From: Pantoea deleyi
GTDB lineage: Bacteria > Pseudomonadota > Gammaproteobacteria > Enterobacterales > Enterobacteriaceae
Direction of reading: 5' to 3'
Assembly: GCF_022647325.1 (NCBI RefSeq)
Contig: NZ_CP071405.1
Location: 1,302,001-1,366,000 of the forward strand
DNA length: 64,000 nt
Shown: positions 18,761 through 27,584 of the stretch, in pieces
How positions within the stretch are numbered: position 1 is the stretch's first letter
Layout of the letters: every line of letters begins with the position of its first letter
Position numbers and translations under genes: made by a program
Notes under the pieces: generated by a model
The model's database searches: none
Told to the model about the DNA's origin: nothing
Seen by the model: only the letters and a program-made list of their open reading frames with translations

Positions 18761-20116
18761 ATGAACAAAGCGCGATTAACTTTTTTGCTGTGCGCCCTGA
18801 GTGGCGTTGTCACTCCCGCGGCCCTGGCCGCACCCTTACCTAAAGCCGAATTTAACTGGCGTGCGGCGCCCAGCGAAGAGCAGGTTGCCCGCTTAACGCT
18901 GCGGGAGGCCATTCTCCGCGCCTTCGCCCGCAACCCGAAAATCTCGGAAGCGGCGGCCCAGATCCATGTGGGGCAGGGCGACCTGGATGCCGCCCGCAGC
19001 GCCTGGTATCCGCAGATTTCTCTGCAGGGTGCGGCGGGGCGCTCTCATCAGACCGACTCCGCCGGCAGCCTGAACAACAACGGTTCCGGCGGGATTACGC
19101 TCAGCCAGCTCCTCTATGACTTTGGTCGCACCGGCAGCGCCATCGATGAGCAGCATGCGCTCTCCGATGCCTATCGCTATGGCCTGTTCGACGCCATGAC
19201 CACCGTGGCGGAAGACACGCTGCAGGCCTATCTCGAAGTCAAACGCTATCAGGCGCTGGCCGACACGGCGCGCACCAATATCGCCTCGCTGCAGCGGGTG
19301 CGCGATATCGCAAAACTGCGCGCCGATGCCGGGCTCAACTCACAGTCAGATGTCCTGCAGGCGGAGACCCGTATCGCCGCCATGCAGGCGACGGTAGAGC
19401 AGTATCGCGCCCAGCTGCGCTCCGCCACCGCGCAGCTGACCGTGCTGACCGGCGTTGTCCCCGCCACGCTGCCGGAACTGCCGCAGGCGCTGCTGAAACA
19501 GCAGATCACTCTCGATCGAATCGCCTATGAAAGCAGCGCCGCCGTACGCAGCGCCCAGGCGAAGCAGGAGGCGGCCCGCGAGCGGGTGCGTCAGGCCGAA
19601 TCGGGCCACTGGCCAACCATTAAGGTGCAGGCGGGCCGCACCCGCTATGAAAACGATCGCCAGTCCTACTGGGATGATGAAGTGCAGCTGCAGGTGGAAG
19701 CGCCGCTTTATCAGGGGGGGATGGTGAACGCCCGAACCCAGTCAGCCGAGGGGGATCGCGAAGCGGCCCAGGCGGCGGTTCAGCAGGCCAAGCTCGCCAT
19801 CAATCAGAACGCCTCCACGGCCTATGCCGATATGATTGGCGCACAGCAGCGCCAGGCGGCCGGGGAGGTGCAGCTGGCCAGCGCCGACCATACCCGAAAT
19901 GTCTACGCCGACGAGTATCGCCTGAGCAAGCGCAGCCTCAACGATCTGCTCAGCGTTGAGCAGGATGTGTTTCAGGCGGACAGCTCACGCATTACCGCGC
20001 TCTACGATGGCTGGGACGCCACCGTGCGTTATGCCGCTGCGGTAGACAATCTGCTCGACATCATGGGCATCGATCGCCAGCAAAGCAGCGGCGATCTCCT
20101 TCCTTCGCTGCAATAG
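18761..20116 (+). CDS. TolC-family outer membrane protein of the type I secretion system
   Basis: 451 residues from the ATG at 18761. A TTG four codons earlier is in frame, but the ATG gives a clean signal peptide (MNKARLTFLLCAL, cleavage after AALA). The outer membrane efflux repeats of the TolC/LapE/BapB kind are visible, with helical heptads such as LREAILRAFARNP, QADLDAARSAWYP-like text and, in the second half, NQNASTAYADM. It should form the outer membrane tunnel for the adhesin. The ABC gene starts 16 bases downstream, so the three secretion genes form an operon. Confidence 0.9.
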   Translation: MNKARLTFLLCALSGVVTPAALAAPLPKAEFNWRAAPSEEQVARLTLREAILRAFARNPKISEAAAQIHVGQGDLDAARSAWYPQISLQGAAGRSHQTDSAGSLNNNGSGGITLSQLLYDFGRTGSAIDEQHALSDAYRYGLFDAMTTVAEDTLQAYLEVKRYQALADTARTNIASLQRVRDIAKLRADAGLNSQSDVLQAETRIAAMQATVEQYRAQLRSATAQLTVLTGVVPATLPELPQALLKQQITLDRIAYESSAAVRSAQAKQEAARERVRQAESGHWPTIKVQAGRTRYENDRQSYWDDEVQLQVEAPLYQGGMVNARTQSAEGDREAAQAAVQQAKLAINQNASTAYADMIGAQQRQAAGEVQLASADHTRNVYADEYRLSKRSLNDLLSVEQDVFQADSSRITALYDGWDATVRYAAAVDNLLDIMGIDRQQSSGDLLPSLQ

Positions 20117-20132
20117 GGATAAGGCATTAATC

Positions 20133-22277
20133 ATGAGTATGAATACGGACAACTGGATCGCCGCCATGCTGCGCGTGGCCGCGCGATTCGGCAAACCTGC
20201 CGAGGGTAAAACCCTGCGCCAGCAGATGCGCTGGTTCGAACATCTGCCGGTGGCACAGCAGCTGGAGCGGCTTGCCGGGCTGCTGGGGCTGCATCTGACC
20301 ATGGTACCGCAGCATACGCTGCGCTGGCGTCAGGAGATCACCCCGATAGTGCTGGTGCTGGAGAATGCCAGCGTAGCGGTGCTGGAAGAGATCGATGCCG
20401 ATGAGGGGGCGCGCTACTGGCTGAGTGAAGGCGGCGACGTGGTGCGTGAAAGCCCCCTGTCAGAGCTGCTGGCGCGCGCCCAGGGCAACGTCGGTGTCGT
20501 TGGCGTCGCGGCGCGTGGCCGGGATGCGCGCATCGACGAGTTCGTTCAGCCCTATGAACCACACTGGTTCTGGAAAAATTTTCGCGGCATGGGACGCCGG
20601 ATCACCGAGATTTCTCTGGCCTCGGTGGTCAGCAACGTGCTGGCGCTGGCCGGGATCCTCTTTTCAATGCAGGTCTATGACCGGGTGATCCCGGCGCAGT
20701 CGGAATCCACGTTATGGGTGCTGTTTGTCGGGGTGCTGATCGCGGCGGCCATCGAGTACCTTATCCGGCTGATGCGCACCCAGGTTTCCGACCTGATGGG
20801 GAAACGTATCGATCTGAAAGTCTCGTCGATGCTGTTTGCCCGGGCGATGAGCATCCGCAATGAGGCGCGGCCAAAATCGACCGGCTCCTTTATCTCGCAG
20901 CTGCGCGAGATTGACCAGGTGCGTGAGCTGCTGACCTCGACCACCGTCGGCGCGGCTGCCGATCTGCCGTTTGTCATCCTGTTCCTGTTTATCATGTCGT
21001 TTGTCGGCGGCTGGCTGGTTCTGATCCCACTGGCGGCGATCCCGTTGATCGTCATTCCCGGCCTGCTGGTGCAGATCCCGATGGCGCGGCTGGCGAAAGA
21101 GGGGCTGCGGGAAGGGGCGCTGCGCAATGCGGTACTGGTCGAGACCATCGAAGGCATCGAGGATATCAAGGCGCTGCAGGCCGAACCCTACTTTCAGCGT
21201 CAGTGGGAGCAGACGCACGAGGTCAGCGCCGCCATCAGTAATCAGCAGCGGCTGTGGGGCGCGCGCCTCACCGGCTGGGCCTCGACCGTGCAGCAGCTGA
21301 CCTACGCCGGGATGCTGGTGTTTGGCGTCTATCTGGTGCTCGACTCGCAGATTACCACCGGGACGCTGGTCGCCTGTAGCCTGCTCTCCTCGCGCACCAT
21401 CGCGCCGCTGATGCAGCTCACCATGGTCTTCTCACGCTGGCAGCACGCCAAAATGGCGATGAAAGGGCTGGATGAGCTGCTGAAAAAGCCGCTCGATCAG
21501 CCGGACACGGCGACGCTGGCCCACTGTCCGACGCTTACCGGGCAGTACGATCTGCGCAATGTGCATTACAGCTACGACGAAGAGAACGAAAAGAACGTGC
21601 TGAATGTGCAGCAGCTGCAGATTCAGCCCGGCGAGAAGATCGCCATTCTGGGTAAAGTCGGGGCGGGCAAATCGACGCTGCTGAAGATTCTGGCCGGTCA
21701 GGCGCAGGCGACCCAGGGCAAGGTGATTGTCGATGGCGTTGACATTGAGCGTATCGATCCCACCGATTTGCGCCGTCAGCTTGGCTGGCTCTCGCACGAC
21801 TCCCGCCTCTTCTTTGGCACGCTGCGGCAGAACCTGATGCTCGGCAACCCCCACGCCAGCGAACAGGAGATGCTGCAGGCGCTGCGCATCAGTGGCGCGC
21901 TGTCGCTGATCCAGCAGGATGCCGCCAGCCTGGATCGGATTATCAATGAAGGCGGACGCGGCCTCTCAGGGGGGCAGCGGCAGATGGTAATGCTGAGCCG
22001 GATGATCCTGCGCCAGCCGCAGGTGGTGCTGCTCGATGAGCCTACCGCAGCGATGGATGAGCAGCTTGAGGAGCATGTGATCCGTCAGCTGCAGGGCTGG
22101 ATCAGCGGGCGGACTCTGCTGCTGGTCACGCACCGTCCGGCGCTGCTGAAGATGGTCGATCGTATTGTGGTGATGGATAACGGCCGGATCGTGGCCGACG
22201 GGCCGCGCGACGAGATCCTGCGCCGCGCGACGGTGCCCGCGACCTCGCCATCAACGGGTAAAGGAGAGGGCGTATGA
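20133..22277 (+). CDS. Type I secretion ABC exporter, LapB/BapC-like
   Basis: 714 residues. An N-terminal domain of about 130 residues resembles the C39 peptidase-like fold but has no cysteine at the catalytic place, so it probably docks substrate without cutting it. Five or six membrane segments follow (about 165-440). The nucleotide-binding domain has Walker A GKVGAGKST (about 507), signature LSGGQRQ (about 611), Walker B VVLLDEPT (about 631) and a THRPA switch histidine. This is the layout of exporters for LapA/BapA-type adhesins. The stop overlaps the adaptor start by 4 bases. Confidence 0.93.
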   Translation: MSMNTDNWIAAMLRVAARFGKPAEGKTLRQQMRWFEHLPVAQQLERLAGLLGLHLTMVPQHTLRWRQEITPIVLVLENASVAVLEEIDADEGARYWLSEGGDVVRESPLSELLARAQGNVGVVGVAARGRDARIDEFVQPYEPHWFWKNFRGMGRRITEISLASVVSNVLALAGILFSMQVYDRVIPAQSESTLWVLFVGVLIAAAIEYLIRLMRTQVSDLMGKRIDLKVSSMLFARAMSIRNEARPKSTGSFISQLREIDQVRELLTSTTVGAAADLPFVILFLFIMSFVGGWLVLIPLAAIPLIVIPGLLVQIPMARLAKEGLREGALRNAVLVETIEGIEDIKALQAEPYFQRQWEQTHEVSAAISNQQRLWGARLTGWASTVQQLTYAGMLVFGVYLVLDSQITTGTLVACSLLSSRTIAPLMQLTMVFSRWQHAKMAMKGLDELLKKPLDQPDTATLAHCPTLTGQYDLRNVHYSYDEENEKNVLNVQQLQIQPGEKIAILGKVGAGKSTLLKILAGQAQATQGKVIVDGVDIERIDPTDLRRQLGWLSHDSRLFFGTLRQNLMLGNPHASEQEMLQALRISGALSLIQQDAASLDRIINEGGRGLSGGQRQMVMLSRMILRQPQVVLLDEPTAAMDEQLEEHVIRQLQGWISGRTLLLVTHRPALLKMVDRIVVMDNGRIVADGPRDEILRRATVPATSPSTGKGEGV

Positions 22278-23443
22278 GTCTGGTTATCGTGGATAAAGAT
22301 CTGGCCCGTCATGAACGCCGCACCTCGGCGATTATCTGGCTCTGCACCGCCGCGCTGGCGATTTTCCTTATCTGGGCGCACTTTGCGATCCTGGATGAGG
22401 TGACGGTCGGCAGCGGCAAAGTCACGCCCTCCAGCCGTGCGCAGGTGATCGACAGCCTGGATGGCGGCATCGTCAAGCAGCTTAACGTACACGAAGGCGA
22501 TATTGTCGAGAAGGGGCAGGTGCTGGCGACACTCGATCCGACCCGCTTTCAGTCAAACTTCGGCGAGGCGCAGGCGAAAGTGCGCACGCTGCGCGCCTCC
22601 TCGGAGCGGCTGGAGGCGGAGCTGGCGGGCACGCCGCTGACCTTCAGCGCCGAGACGCTGAAGGAGCCGCAGCTGGTGCAGCGTGAACGTCAGCTCTATG
22701 AGTCCCGGCGTCGTAACCTCACGGAAACCATCAGCAACCTGCAGCAGTCGCTGCGGCTGGTGCAGGATGAGCTGCGGCTTACCGAGCCGCTGGTGGCGAA
22801 AGGGGCGGCAGGGCAGGTGGAGGTGATCCGTCTGCGCCGTCAGGTCAGCGATCTGCGCGGCAAAATCGATGAGGCGCGCAACGACTATCTGGTGCGCGCC
22901 CACGAAGAGCAGGTAAAAAACAATGCGGAACTGGATGCGCAGCTGCAGGTGGCCGCCGGTAAAGAGGATCAGCTGACGCGCGCCACGCTCTACTCGCCCG
23001 TTCGTGGCATCGTAAAAGATATTCAGGTGACGACGGTCGGTGGCGTTCTGGAGCCGGGCGGCAAACTCATGGAAATTGTGCCGCTGGAGGATCAGCTGCT
23101 GATCGAGACGCGCATCAATCCGCGCGATATCGCCTTTATCCGGCCGGGTCTGGCAGCGATTGTCAAAGTGACCGCCTATGACTCCTCTATCTATGGCGAC
23201 CTGCCTGGCGAGGTGGAAACAGTCTCGCCAGATACCCTGCAGGATGAGGTGAAACGCGACCAGTACTACTATCGCGTCTACGTCCGGACCCAGAAAGCGG
23301 AGCTGACCAACCGCGCAGGGCGAAAATTCCCGATTGTGCCCGGCATGGTGGCCAATGTGGAGATCAAAACCGGACAGAAATCGGTCATGGATTATCTGAT
23401 TAAACCACTGAATAAAGTCAAAGAATCGCTGCGTGAGCGCTGA
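22274..23443 (+). CDS. HlyD-family type I secretion membrane fusion protein
   Basis: 389 residues. There is a short cytoplasmic tail, one transmembrane helix (about 18-38, IIWLCTAALAIFLIWAHFAI), then a biotinyl-lipoyl-like half-motif (QVIDSLDGGIVKQLNVHEGD), a long coiled coil (about 95-225) and the second half-motif (LYSPVRGIVKDIQVTTVGG). It should bridge the ABC exporter and the TolC-like tunnel. The ATGA overlap with the ABC gene indicates translational coupling. No clear terminator follows; the next strong hairpin belongs to micF on the other strand. Confidence 0.93.
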   Translation: MSLVIVDKDLARHERRTSAIIWLCTAALAIFLIWAHFAILDEVTVGSGKVTPSSRAQVIDSLDGGIVKQLNVHEGDIVEKGQVLATLDPTRFQSNFGEAQAKVRTLRASSERLEAELAGTPLTFSAETLKEPQLVQRERQLYESRRRNLTETISNLQQSLRLVQDELRLTEPLVAKGAAGQVEVIRLRRQVSDLRGKIDEARNDYLVRAHEEQVKNNAELDAQLQVAAGKEDQLTRATLYSPVRGIVKDIQVTTVGGVLEPGGKLMEIVPLEDQLLIETRINPRDIAFIRPGLAAIVKVTAYDSSIYGDLPGEVETVSPDTLQDEVKRDQYYYRVYVRTQKAELTNRAGRKFPIVPGMVANVEIKTGQKSVMDYLIKPLNKVKESLRER

Positions 23444-23625
23444 TCATCCGGCGCACCCGAAATCGCCGCCTGCTTAATTACGCAGGGAAATTAACATGGC
23501 GGATATTTCACCACCACGCGACCCGACAGCGCCGGAATTTATCAATCTGTGCGGAAAGAGGGTGGGGTTATTTTAATCCGGTGAAGAAAGTTGACAGAGA
23601 TATAGCGAAACGGCGGAGAGCAGGC

Positions 23626-23719
23626 AAAAAAAAGCCGGACAAATTGTCCGGCGGGAAATATTAAGTTGTACATCTCATTCGGGGAGAATGAAGGTAATAA
23701 TGGAATAAATGATGATAGC
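23626..23719 (-). ncRNA. micF: MicF antisense small RNA
   Basis: On the minus strand, divergent from the porin gene. The 5' end GCTATCATCATTTATT closely matches the conserved 5' end of E. coli MicF, the region that pairs with ompF mRNA. The RNA ends in a rho-independent terminator (GCCGGACAA/TTGTCCGGC, then eight T). Length is 94, against 93 in E. coli. Position next to an ompC-type gene matches E. coli. The middle of the RNA is diverged. It should repress porin translation with Hfq. Confidence 0.88.
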
Positions 23720-23867
23720 GGGGACTATTCTATTCCCGGATGAGACATAAGTTTTATCATTCAGTGCTTCGGAATGGTCTGATGTAACCCCTTGATAATC
23801 ATAATTGCGGATCCGGATTAGCGATTTGTGCGCCATTTTTTATCGATCCGTGCTGATGATAAGTTCC

Positions 23868-23935
23868 CCAAAAATTACATCCGGAAATAACTGTTTCGCA
23901 TTATGAAACAGTTTTGGAAATTTCGTAGCATTTTC
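23868..23935 (+). promoter_or_regulatory. Possible OmpR-binding and promoter region of ompC
   Basis: An AT-rich stretch upstream of the porin with repeated TTACAT/GAAACA-like half-sites (TTACATCCGGAAATAAC, then GCATTATGAAACAG). These resemble OmpR sites in E. coli ompC/micF control regions. The match is loose, and the assignment rests mostly on position between micF and ompC. Confidence 0.3.
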
Positions 23936-24043
23936 CTGGTGGATTATTACCCGCTATAAAACAACAATGGCCTGCCGGCTGAATTTTTAAGCGTTCAGCT
24001 CGCAGTGGCAAATAATAAAAGGCACATAACAGAGGGTAATAAA

Positions 24044-25159
24044 ATGAAACGTCGCGTTCTCTCCCTGATGATCCCTGCATTGCTGGTGGCAGCAGGATCA
24101 GCAAACGCAGCTGAAATTTATAATAAAGATGGCAATAAACTGGACCTGTTCGGGAAGGTAGATGGCCTGCACTACTTCTCTGACAACAGCAGCGCCGATG
24201 GCGACCAGTCCTACGTGCGCTTTGGCTTTAAAGGCGAAACCGAAATCAGCGATCAGCTGACCGGCTATGGCCAGTGGGAATACCAGGCGGCTCTGAACAA
24301 CTCTGAAGATGAAGGCACCGCCAACAGCTTCACCCGTGTCGGCTTTGCCGGGGTGAAATTTGGTGATGCAGGCTCGTTCGACTACGGTCGTAATTACGGC
24401 GTAGCCTATGATATCGGCGCATGGACCGACGTGCTGCCTGAGTTCGGCGGCGACACCTATGGCGCGGATAACTTCATGTATCAGCGCGGTAACGGCATGG
24501 CGACCTACCGCAACAACAACTTCTTCGGCCTGGTGGATGGCTGGAACTTTGCCGTGCAGTATCAGGGCAAAAATGGCAACAGCAGAGAGTCACCAAACGG
24601 TCGTGACGTGCTGGGGCAGAATGGCGACGGCTGGGGCCTGAGCACCACTTATGATCTGGGTTCAGGCTTTGGCATTGGTGCGGCGACCTTCCAGTCCGAC
24701 CGTACCAACGACCAGAACAGCGCCACCTCCGGCATCCTGGGCCGTGGCGACAAAGCCCAGGTCTACACCGGCGGTCTGAAATATGACGCGAACAACGTCT
24801 ACCTGGCGGCGATGTACTCGCGCTCACTCAACGCAACCCGCTTCGGCGACAGCAGCAACTCCTCAGCCTTTGGTTACGCGGATAAAGCGGATAACTGGGA
24901 AGTGGTGGCACAGTATCAGTTCGACTTCGGCCTGCGTCCGTCTCTGGCCTATGTCACTCAGCGCGGCACCGACGTTCAGAACTGGGGCAAACAGAATCTG
25001 AAAAAATATATCGACGTTGGCGCGACCTACTACTTCAACAAAAACATGTCTACCTACGTGGACTACCAGATCAACCTGCTGGACGACAACGCGTTCACTG
25101 ACGCCGCCGGTATCAATACCGACGACGTAGTGGCGCTGGGCCTGGTTTACCAGTTCTGA
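24044..25159 (+). CDS. ompC: OmpC-type general porin
   Basis: 371 residues from the ATG at 24044 ([22 protein letters not shown], cleaved before [12 protein letters not shown]). The mature start, the constriction-loop region and the C-terminal VALGLVYQF with terminal Phe are classic enterobacterial trimeric porin marks, predicting a 16-stranded barrel. An earlier in-frame start exists at 24005, but only the ATG at 24044 gives a signal peptide. It sits beside micF and apbE as in E. coli. OmpC rather than OmpF is chosen on synteny. A GC-rich hairpin (25167-25191) follows the stop. Confidence 0.93.
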   Translation: MKRRVLSLMIPALLVAAGSANAAEIYNKDGNKLDLFGKVDGLHYFSDNSSADGDQSYVRFGFKGETEISDQLTGYGQWEYQAALNNSEDEGTANSFTRVGFAGVKFGDAGSFDYGRNYGVAYDIGAWTDVLPEFGGDTYGADNFMYQRGNGMATYRNNNFFGLVDGWNFAVQYQGKNGNSRESPNGRDVLGQNGDGWGLSTTYDLGSGFGIGAATFQSDRTNDQNSATSGILGRGDKAQVYTGGLKYDANNVYLAAMYSRSLNATRFGDSSNSSAFGYADKADNWEVVAQYQFDFGLRPSLAYVTQRGTDVQNWGKQNLKKYIDVGATYYFNKNMSTYVDYQINLLDDNAFTDAAGINTDDVVALGLVYQF

Positions 25160-25166
25160 GTTGTCA

Positions 25167-25191
25167 GGGCGCGCGTTACGGCTGCGCGCCC
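25167..25191 (+). terminator. GC-rich hairpin after ompC
   Basis: A perfect 8-bp stem (GGGCGCGC / GCGCGCCC) with a 9-base loop, seven bases after the ompC stop. There is no T tract, so it may stabilise the 3' end rather than terminate on its own. It overlaps the end of the small minus-strand ORF. Confidence 0.4.
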
Positions 25192-25370
25192 GCCTGATCC
25201 TGCTGGCGAGGGGCATCTGCCTTTCGCCATGTCGTGGCTTTTGCCGCCACGGTCGCCGACGGCACGACGCAGCCGAAACGTGCGCCTTCAAACGCCACGC
25301 CTGCCAGGGTGAAGGCTGAAAAGCTCAGCCAGTGCTGCCAGACCGACTGCCACTTCTGTGAATTTTTCAT
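25176..25370 (-). CDS. Hypothetical 64-residue protein
   Basis: This runs from the ATG at 25370 with AGAGG six bases upstream. The protein starts MKNSQKWQSVWQHWLSFSAF, has a moderately hydrophobic stretch (about 14-30), then a charged, Gln-rich tail. It is not recognised. It is convergent with ompC and its end lies within the post-ompC hairpin. The reasonable ribosome site favours a gene; the arginine- and alanine-rich tail is what random GC-rich sequence also gives. Confidence 0.4.
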   Translation of the reverse strand: MKNSQKWQSVWQHWLSFSAFTLAGVAFEGARFGCVVPSATVAAKATTWRKADAPRQQDQAGAQP

Positions 25371-25519
25371 TCTGCACCTCTCAGGGATAAACACTGTTTC
25401 AACAATGCAGAATTCATGCCAGCTCTACCGCTCTCACAGCCACAGACATTTCGCCCGTTTTGGTACACTTGCCGCGCTGGTCACGGCTGCGTTGCCCCAA
25501 ACAGGTGCAGTAAAGCCTG

Positions 25520-25630
25520 TTAATGGCGCGGACGTGACGGGGCCATGTGGCGATGACGGCGCTGTTCGATGGCTTTATAACTGCCAAAAACAAACAGGCC
25601 GAGGGCGATGGCGAGAATCATATAGATCAT
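25520..25630 (-). CDS. Small single-pass membrane protein, 36 residues
   Basis: Read directly from the minus strand: ATG at 25630, preceded by a strong AGGAG at good spacing, and TAA at 25522-25520. The N-terminus MIYMILAIALGLFVFGSYKA forms one hydrophobic helix, followed by a basic tail with RRHRH and ending RPRH. This is the usual layout of enterobacterial small inner-membrane proteins. It lies between ompC and apbE, transcribed towards ompC. I know no name for it. Confidence 0.6.
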   Translation of the reverse strand: MIYMILAIALGLFVFGSYKAIEQRRHRHMAPSRPRH

Positions 25631-25801
25631 CTGCTGCTCCTTTATGTGATTCAGAGGGATCGCCTGTCGGCAGGCGGGCTCAGGATAGATGACGGGTGAA
25701 TGTTCTCGTGGTTCGGAGGAAGATTCAACGCGCTTTAAGCTAATTTACCCGAAGTTTATGCTTTGTAGTGGCTATTAATAAAGTGTTACATGCGAGGAAT
25801 G

Positions 25802-26848
25802 ATGCGTTATAAGATTAATCTGCTGTTTGTGCCGCTGCTGGCGCTGATGCTGACCGGTTGCGATAAACCTGCGGCGACCTCCGCGCTGGTGCTGGAAGGT
25901 AAAACCATGGGCACCGTCTGGCGGGTAAGTCTGGCTGGCGTGGACAGCGAACGCAAAGCGGAGCTGCAGCAGCGTATCCAGCAGCGGCTGGACGCCGACG
26001 ATGCCGAGCTTTCCACCTGGAAGCCGGACTCCGTGCTGTCGCGCTTTAACCAGAGCCGCGATCTCTCACCCCAGCCAGTCAGTGAAAACATGGCCGATAT
26101 CGTCACCACCTCCCTGCGGATCGGCCGCAAAACCGGTGGCGCGATGGATATCACGGTCGGCCCGCTGGTCAATTTATGGGGCTTTGGCCCGACGAAACAG
26201 CCTCTGCATACCCCGGATGCGGCACAGATCGCGGCCGCCCGGGCAGAGACCGGATTACAGCATCTGCGGGTGCTGCAGGGCGCGAACGGACAGTGGCTGC
26301 AGAAAGATCTGCCGGGCCTCTATGTCGATCTCTCCACGGTGGGTGAAGGGTTTGCCACCGATCACCTGGCGCGACTGATGGAGCAGCTGGGGATAAATAA
26401 CTATCTGGTGTCGGTGGGGGGCGCCGTGCTGAGCCGCGGCCTCAATGCGCAGCAGCAGCCGTGGCGGGTGGCGATTCAGAAACCCACTGACCAGGAAAAC
26501 GCGGTGCAGGCGCGTGTGGATCTGCAGGGGCATGGGATCAGCACTTCCGGCAGCTATCGCAACTATTATGAACTGGACGGCCACCGCATTTCTCATGTCA
26601 TCGATCCCGTTACCGGACGACCGATTGAGCATAAACTGGTGTCGGCCACGGTGATCGCCACTACGGCGCTGGAAGCCGACGGCTGGGACACCGGGCTGAT
26701 GGTGCTTGGCACCGAGAAAGCCAAAGCGCTGGCGACCCAACAGCATCTGGCGGTCTATCTGATCAGCAAACAGGGCGATAAGTTTGTCAGCTGGATGTCG
26801 CCACAGTTTGCTGCTTTCCTGATCCCCGCCGAATCCGGAGAAAACTGA
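25802..26848 (+). CDS. apbE: FAD:protein FMN transferase ApbE (lipoprotein)
   Basis: Attaches FMN covalently to Thr/Ser of target proteins such as Nqr/Rnf subunits, in the periplasm. The N-terminus is a lipoprotein signal with lipobox LTGC. Family motifs GKTMGTVWRV, the GAMDITVGPLVNLWGFGP region, LVSVGG and ISTSGSYRNYY with SHVIDP are all visible. ATG codons occur at 25790, 25799 and 25802; GAGGA at 25794-25798 lies close to the last. About 348 residues, the usual length. The stop overlaps the alkB start (TGATG), so the two are co-transcribed. E. coli has ada between them; it is absent here. Confidence 0.92.
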   Translation: MRYKINLLFVPLLALMLTGCDKPAATSALVLEGKTMGTVWRVSLAGVDSERKAELQQRIQQRLDADDAELSTWKPDSVLSRFNQSRDLSPQPVSENMADIVTTSLRIGRKTGGAMDITVGPLVNLWGFGPTKQPLHTPDAAQIAAARAETGLQHLRVLQGANGQWLQKDLPGLYVDLSTVGEGFATDHLARLMEQLGINNYLVSVGGAVLSRGLNAQQQPWRVAIQKPTDQENAVQARVDLQGHGISTSGSYRNYYELDGHRISHVIDPVTGRPIEHKLVSATVIATTALEADGWDTGLMVLGTEKAKALATQQHLAVYLISKQGDKFVSWMSPQFAAFLIPAESGEN

Positions 26849-27489
26849 TGTTAGATCTTTTCAGTGAAGAGCAACCCTGGCAGGAGACGCTGGCTGAGGG
26901 TGCGGTCATCCTGCGGCGCCGGGCGCGCGCTGACGCAGAGGCGCTTTATCAGCAACTGCTGGCGATTGCCGAACAGAACCCCTTTGCCCATCGCATCACG
27001 CCTGGCGGGCATCGCATGTCGGTCGCCATGACCAACTGCGGCGATTTTGGCTGGTCGGTGGATTCGCGCGGCTATCGCTATCAGCAGGAGGACAACCTGA
27101 ACGGACGTCGCTGGCCGGCCATGCCGCCGCTGTTCCGGACGCTGGCACAGGAGGCTGCTTCAGAGGCGGGCTTCGCCGGGTTTAATCCGGATGCCTGCCT
27201 GCTTAACCGTTATGAACCCGGCGCAAAGCTGACACTGCATCAGGATAAAGATGAGAAAGATATGCGCCAGCCTATCGTGTCGGTGTCGCTGGGCTTACCG
27301 GCGGTCTTTCAGTTCGGCGGCTTCGAGCGGGGCGATGCGACCCAGCGCGTGTTGCTGGAACATGGTGATATCGTGGTGTGGGGCGGGCCGTCGCGCCTGC
27401 GCTATCACGGCATCCTGCCGCTGAAGCCGGGCGTTCATCCGCTGGTCGGTGCCTGGCGTTATAACCTGACGTTTCGCCGCGCCTTTTAA
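26848..27489 (+). CDS. alkB: Alpha-ketoglutarate-dependent DNA dealkylase AlkB
   Basis: 213 residues (E. coli 216). It oxidatively removes methyl groups from 1-meA and 3-meC in DNA and RNA, using Fe(II) and 2-oxoglutarate. The iron triad HxD...H is visible: His130 and Asp132 in LHQDKDEKD, and the His in RYHGI (about 187). The 2OG-binding arginines follow in WRYNLTFRR. The start overlaps the apbE stop by one base. In E. coli it lies downstream of ada and is Ada-induced; without ada here, control must differ. Confidence 0.95.
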   Translation: MLDLFSEEQPWQETLAEGAVILRRRARADAEALYQQLLAIAEQNPFAHRITPGGHRMSVAMTNCGDFGWSVDSRGYRYQQEDNLNGRRWPAMPPLFRTLAQEAASEAGFAGFNPDACLLNRYEPGAKLTLHQDKDEKDMRQPIVSVSLGLPAVFQFGGFERGDATQRVLLEHGDIVVWGGPSRLRYHGILPLKPGVHPLVGAWRYNLTFRRAF

Positions 27490-27584
27490 TCCGCCATGCC
27501 CGCGGCGGCATGATGCGAATAACTATTGCTATCATTTGGCATCCTATTACACTGCAGGCAGTTTTTTGCTGATGGATTGCCTGC

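Noticed and set aside
23496..23576. 26-codon plus-strand ORF after the HlyD-type gene, with AGGGA upstream
   Set aside because: The ribosome site is weak and the peptide shows no feature. It lies between the operon end and micF and cannot be told from chance.
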